This document shows positions 60,492 to 64,000 of a stretch of 64,000 bases of DNA, one piece after another (position 1 is the stretch's first letter; every line of letters starts with the position of its first letter). The notes beneath the pieces are model-generated. The model was not told the DNA's origin, did no database searches, and was given only the letters and a program-made list of their open reading frames with translations. Position numbers and translations under genes: made by a program. The stretch covers positions 44,101 through 108,100 of the forward strand of contig DATIEP010000023.1 in assembly GCA_035455745.1 (NCBI GenBank), read 5' to 3'. Origin of the DNA: JADGGM01 sp027307005 (GTDB taxonomy: Bacteria; Gemmatimonadota; Gemmatimonadetes; Gemmatimonadales; Gemmatimonadaceae).

Positions 60492-61079
60492 CTACGGGTG
60501 GATCACCTCGTGCCGCTCCAACATACCGATGAACTGTTCGATTTTCTTCGCGCGCGTTTCGGCTCGCTTCGCCGTCTGGATTCTGAACAGAATGGCGTAT
60601 CGGTTCGCGCTGTTCAGGGTCGCGAAAAATGCCTTCGCGTTCGGGTATGCGTCGAGCGCGCGCTGAAGGTCGTCCGGCACGCCGGCGGTTCGATGCGAGT
60701 CGTACGCCGAGTCCCACTGACCGTTCGCCTTCGCGCGGTCCACCGCCGCGAGACCGGGTGACTGCATGCGGCCGCTCTCGACGAGACGCTGCACTTTCTC
60801 GCGGTTGATCTTCGACCAGATGCTCCGCTTGCCGCGCGGCGTGAACTTCTGCAGCCAGGTCGCGTCGTCGAACGTCTTCTTTTGCCCGTCGATCCATCCG
60901 TAGCAGAGCGCGACGTCGAGCGCCTCGGCGTACGACACCGATTTGACCTTCGACTTTGCCTTGGCGATCCGCAGCCACATGCCGGCGGACCTGGCGTGGT
61001 GCCTGGTGAGCCACGCTTCCCATGCCGCGTCATCCTTGAACAGGCGCACGGGCAGTTCGTCGCGTGTGCGGTTGGTCAT
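60492..61079 (-). CDS. YdeI/OmpD-associated family protein
   Basis: 195 residues from ATG 61079 (MTNRTRDELPVRLFKDDAAW). The YdeI pattern is clear: WLTRHHARSAGMWLRIAKAK, YAEALDVALCYGWIDGQKKT, WLQKFTPRGKRSIWSKINRE, and VPDDLQRALDAYPNAKAFFA in the C-terminal DUF1905-like region, then RIQTAKRAETRAKKIEQFI. Cytoplasmic. Homologues are linked to resistance to antimicrobial peptides or polymyxin, but a direct function is unproven. Confidence 0.9.
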   Translation of the reverse strand: MTNRTRDELPVRLFKDDAAWEAWLTRHHARSAGMWLRIAKAKSKVKSVSYAEALDVALCYGWIDGQKKTFDDATWLQKFTPRGKRSIWSKINREKVQRLVESGRMQSPGLAAVDRAKANGQWDSAYDSHRTAGVPDDLQRALDAYPNAKAFFATLNSANRYAILFRIQTAKRAETRAKKIEQFIGMLERHEVIHP

Positions 61080-61519
61080 GGCGAGGAAGTTAGCCGCATG
61101 CCGTTCGTAGCGGGTGACGACGCGCCGAAAGTTGTGCAGCCAGGCGAAAGCCCACAGCGCTGACAAGAATCAAAGCATTGTTTGTCCTGTCGGGTCCGTT
61201 GTGTCCGCGCCGTGTCCGCGTCTTCATGAGCGTATCACTCTCCCCGCCTGGGCCCATCCTCACCTCTCGAAGAACCCCAAAAATCACTTGTGAAATGACT
61301 TCTACTGTTCGGCCATGAAAACGACAAGCATCAGCGTCCCGTCGCCACACGCTAGCATCCAATCGCCGCGCAACGAATCCCCGGATTGCACAAAGTGCTT
61401 GCTTCGGCGGCTCTCGCCGCGAACATTAGTGCCCCAAGGCCGTCCCCCTCGCTGATCGGCATACCGCCGCCGCCAGACCCGCCCCGGGTCCAGGTGATCT
61501 CGCCCCCGCACGCCTAACC
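61080..61519. other. Intergenic region upstream of the OPT gene
   Basis: 440 bases with no gene. It is the divergent promoter region between the YdeI-family gene (minus) and the OPT transporter (plus). An A+T-richer stretch at 61270-61300 may contain promoters. The rest shows nothing I can identify. A GCCTAAC word sits 8 bases before the OPT start. Confidence 0.5.
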
Positions 61520-63502
61520 ATGATGAAACCCAAAGAACTGACCATCCGCGGGCTCGTCCTCGGTGTGCTCATCACCACGCTCTTCACCGCGGCCAACGTC
61601 TACCTCGGTCTCAAAGTCGGACTCACCTTCGCCTCGTCCATTCCCGCCGCCGTCATCTCCATGGCGGTCCTGAGCGTCGTCAAAGATTCCACGATCCTGG
61701 AAAACAACATCGTCCAAACCGTCGCCTCCGCGGCGGGAACCCTCTCCGCCATCATCTTCGTCCTGCCCGGCCTCGTCATCATCGGGTGGTGGACTGGATT
61801 CCCCTTCTGGGAGTCCTTTTTCATCTGCCTGAGCGGCGGCGTCTTGGGCGTGCTCTTCACCATCCCGCTCCGCCGCGCACTCGTCACCAACTCCGACCTG
61901 CCCTACCCCGAAGGCGTTGCCGCCGCCGAAGTGCTCAAAGTCGGATCCGGTACCCGCGGCGAAGTCAAAGACGATACCGGCGAGGCTCGCGAGGGACTCG
62001 TCGCCGTCATCCTGGGCTCCGTCACCTCGGCGGGCCTCGCGATTCTCACCGGGACGCGCATCATCGCCGGCGGCCTCACGGGATACGTTTCGTTAGGCAC
62101 GAACGCCGCCAGCGGTTACGACTTCGCATGGTCGCTCGCGCTCCTCGGCGCCGGACAGCTCGTGGGACTCTCGGTCGGCATGGCGATGCTCGTCGGACAA
62201 ATCATCTCCTGGGCCATCTCCGTCCCCATTCTCACGGCCATGCAACCCGCGCCGGCCGGCATGAGCATCGCCGATCACACAGCGGCCATCTGGCGAACAC
62301 AAGTGCGATTCCTGGGCGCCGGCACCATCGGCATCGCGGCCATCTACACGCTCGCTCGCTTGGCGCGTCCCGTCGTTGCCGGTCTCGTGAGCACGCTGTC
62401 CGCATCGAAAGCCGCACGCACCACCGACGATCGCGATCGCGACCTCTCTCCCCCATGGATCATGGCGCTCGCCGCGGTCTGCGCCGTGATCGCCGGATGG
62501 CTCGCGTTCTCGTTCGCGCGCTCGACGGTGCTCGCGCACGACGCGGTGTTGCTCACCGTCATCTCGGTGCCGTTCGTCATCATCGTCGGATTCATCATCG
62601 CCGGCATCTGCGGCTACATGGCAGGCCTCATCGGCGCGTCCAACAGCCCGATCTCCGGCGTGGGCATCCTCTCGATCGTCATTTGTGCATCGATCTTCGC
62701 CATCGCCGTTAGGCCGTCGGCCGATACCCGGCCCGCGCTGATCGCGATCTCCCTTTTCGTTACCGCCATCGTCTTCGCCTGTGCGACGATCTCCAACGAC
62801 AATTTGCAAGACCTGAAAACCGGTCAGCTGGTCGGCGCCTCGCCGATGCGCCAGCAGATCGCGCTCATCGTCGGCGTCGGCGCCGGCGCGGCGGTCGTCC
62901 CGTGGGTGCTGAATCTCCTCGCCAAGGCGTACGGATTTGCAGGCGCGGCAAACGTCGGCGTGCTCGCACACAATCCGCTTCCCGCTCCCCAAGCCGCACT
63001 CATCTCGGCGCTCGCAACCGGCGTCATTGGCGGACACCTCGACTGGAACATGATCGGCATCGGTGCGCTCGTCGGCATCGCGCTCATCATCCTGGATGAA
63101 ATACTCGGCGTGCTGCACAAGTTGCGCATCCCGCCTCTCGCTGTGGGGATCGGCATCTACCTCCCGATGTCGGCCACGTTCGCGGTCATCATCGGCGCCA
63201 TTCTGTCGCACTGGTACGAGCGCCGCACGCGCCACACGCCCGACCCCGAACGCGCGCAGCGATTGGGGACGCTCGTGGCGTCGGGACTGATCGTGGGCGA
63301 GAGCGTGTGGGGCGTGGTCAATGCCGGCCTCATCGTCGCGCTCGCCACCGAAGCGCCGATCGCGCTCGTACCCGCATCGTTCAAGCCCGCGCCGTGGTTG
63401 GGCGTTCTGGCGTTCATCGGCATCGTCATTTTCCTGTATCGATGGATGCTCAAACGCTCCACGACAGCCCCGCAAGCGGCGCAACGCGCCAACGCCGCGT
63501 AG
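61520..63502 (+). CDS. OPT family oligopeptide transporter
   Basis: 660 residues from ATG 61520 (MMKPKELTIRGLVLGVLITT). About 15 helices. Family signatures: FTAANVYLGLKVGLTFASSI, SAAGTLSAIIFVLPGL, SDLPYPEGVAAAEVLKVG, MAGLIGASNSPISGVGILSI and VGIGIYLPMSATFAVIIGAI. It is the prokaryotic branch of OPT, which imports oligopeptides or metal-peptide complexes with protons. With the Tricorn-like protease, GGT and DAACS nearby, peptide use is a reasonable theme. Full length; start ATG 61520 or ATG 61523. Confidence 0.93.
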   Translation: MMKPKELTIRGLVLGVLITTLFTAANVYLGLKVGLTFASSIPAAVISMAVLSVVKDSTILENNIVQTVASAAGTLSAIIFVLPGLVIIGWWTGFPFWESFFICLSGGVLGVLFTIPLRRALVTNSDLPYPEGVAAAEVLKVGSGTRGEVKDDTGEAREGLVAVILGSVTSAGLAILTGTRIIAGGLTGYVSLGTNAASGYDFAWSLALLGAGQLVGLSVGMAMLVGQIISWAISVPILTAMQPAPAGMSIADHTAAIWRTQVRFLGAGTIGIAAIYTLARLARPVVAGLVSTLSASKAARTTDDRDRDLSPPWIMALAAVCAVIAGWLAFSFARSTVLAHDAVLLTVISVPFVIIVGFIIAGICGYMAGLIGASNSPISGVGILSIVICASIFAIAVRPSADTRPALIAISLFVTAIVFACATISNDNLQDLKTGQLVGASPMRQQIALIVGVGAGAAVVPWVLNLLAKAYGFAGAANVGVLAHNPLPAPQAALISALATGVIGGHLDWNMIGIGALVGIALIILDEILGVLHKLRIPPLAVGIGIYLPMSATFAVIIGAILSHWYERRTRHTPDPERAQRLGTLVASGLIVGESVWGVVNAGLIVALATEAPIALVPASFKPAPWLGVLAFIGIVIFLYRWMLKRSTTAPQAAQRANAA

Positions 63503-63600
63503 ATCGAACGATCCCGAACACTTTTTTCGCGGGCCACTGTTCTGCTGACGCCCGCCTCCTCTACCTTGGCGCCCGACTTCTTCGCGCCACGGGTACGTCG

Positions 63601-64000
63601 ATGCGTCTCCGGCTCAAAATCGATCGACTAACCGCGCTGCTCGCCGCCAGTCCACTCAGCCAGAACCACTGGGCGATCAAGCTCGGGCTGTCCAAGGGGC
63701 ACTGGTCGGAAATCGTCAACGGCAAGCACCCGTATCCCTCGGCGCGCACACGGACGCTCATGGTCGAGGCGTTCGGCGCCGCGGTCGACGAGATGTTCGA
63801 GGTCGAGGCCGGCGCCGCGCCGGACGCCGACGTCGGATTTCGCCGCGCGATCGCCGACCGGTACATCATCGACAGCGACCTGGGCCAGGGCGGCATGGGC
63901 GCCGTGTACCTCGCGCGCGACGCGCGGCACAACCGCGTGGTGGCGGTGAAGGTGATTTCGCCCGAAGCGGTGAGCGGCATCGGCCTAACGCAATTCCACC
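63601..64000 (+). CDS. Xre-HTH/Ser-Thr kinase fusion, 5' part
   Basis: First 133 residues of a gene running past the right edge; start ATG 63601. Residues 1-~60 are a Cro/C1-type helix-turn-helix (LTALLAASPLSQNHWAIKLG, SKGHWSEIVNGKHPYPSART). From about 80 a eukaryotic-type kinase begins: YIIDSDLGQGGMGAVYLARD with the glycine loop, then VVAVKVISPEAVSG with the ATP-binding Lys. Kinases with an N-terminal HTH are uncommon; the fusion suggests a link between phosphorylation and DNA binding. Confidence 0.88.
   Translation, partial: MRLRLKIDRLTALLAASPLSQNHWAIKLGLSKGHWSEIVNGKHPYPSARTRTLMVEAFGAAVDEMFEVEAGAAPDADVGFRRAIADRYIIDSDLGQGGMGAVYLARDARHNRVVAVKVISPEAVSGIGLTQFH

Noticed and set aside
62093..63484. 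463-codon minus-strand open frame opposite the OPT gene
   Set aside because: It is a GC-rich antisense shadow: Arg/Asp-rich low-complexity translation with no family marks, while the plus-strand frame is a clear OPT transporter.

Overview
The window is a GC-rich (about two thirds G+C by eye) bacterial chromosome segment with no rRNA, tRNA, phage, transposase or CRISPR array that I can see. The gene set points to Gemmatimonadota, with Acidobacteriota as the alternative: several orphan duplicated FtsX/MacB-type permeases (ADOP family) with a PadR regulator, Ser/Thr kinases carrying C-terminal FlgO-like and TPR regions, a Tricorn-like S41 protease, a Gld-type ABC exporter and YtcJ-type amidohydrolases.

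Layout. 0-9.6 kb: the end of one ADOP permease, padR plus a full ADOP permease, a small membrane protein, then on the minus strand a full ADOP permease and the C-terminal half of another. 9.7-16.5 kb: small minus-strand accessory genes (two VOC proteins, GNAT, SnoaL-like, a large esterase) mixed with gene fragments and attC-like sites, that is, an eroded integron-cassette region without an integrase. 16.5-22.7 kb: AraC regulator divergent from an aldo/keto reductase, DUF2442, ankyrin-repeat protein, CPBP protease, MBL hydrolase. 23.1-27.2 kb: a three-gene Gld-type ABC exporter operon joined by ATGA overlaps. 27.4-30.3 kb: cupredoxin-like protein and another ADOP permease.

30.3-35.1 kb is the most interesting part. 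It is a compact cluster of attC sites, all pointing to the minus strand, with short minus-strand genes between them (TPR-like protein, unknown protein, Imm50-type immunity protein, PIN toxin, 49-residue ORF, RES/Xre toxin-antitoxin pair, HigBA remnant). No integrase is present, so it has the form of a CALIN. It splits a DUF1697-ADOP gene pair that was once translationally coupled, and about 130 bp of that junction is present on both sides as imperfect direct repeats. A third, small attC locus with two gene fragments lies at 53.6-54.4 kb.

35-45 kb: housekeeping and accessory genes (trmL, cutC with an MFS transporter, DUF1801, an esterase reading into a small acidic protein, short membrane proteins). 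45-53.5 kb: gamma-glutamyltransferase, a DUF3626-like protein, a DAACS symporter, an SDR, a large Ser/Thr kinase and a CPBP protease. 54.4-64 kb: Tricorn-like protease, amidohydrolase, DHFR-like reductase, YdeI-family protein, OPT transporter, and the start of an HTH-kinase fusion. Several of these could serve peptide and amino-acid use (Tricorn-like protease, GGT, DAACS, OPT), but that link is inferred from co-location.

Across the whole window the heptamer GTTAGGC/GCCTAAC recurs about 85 times by eye, in several reading frames and at gene ends. It is identical to the conserved outer box of the local attC sites.
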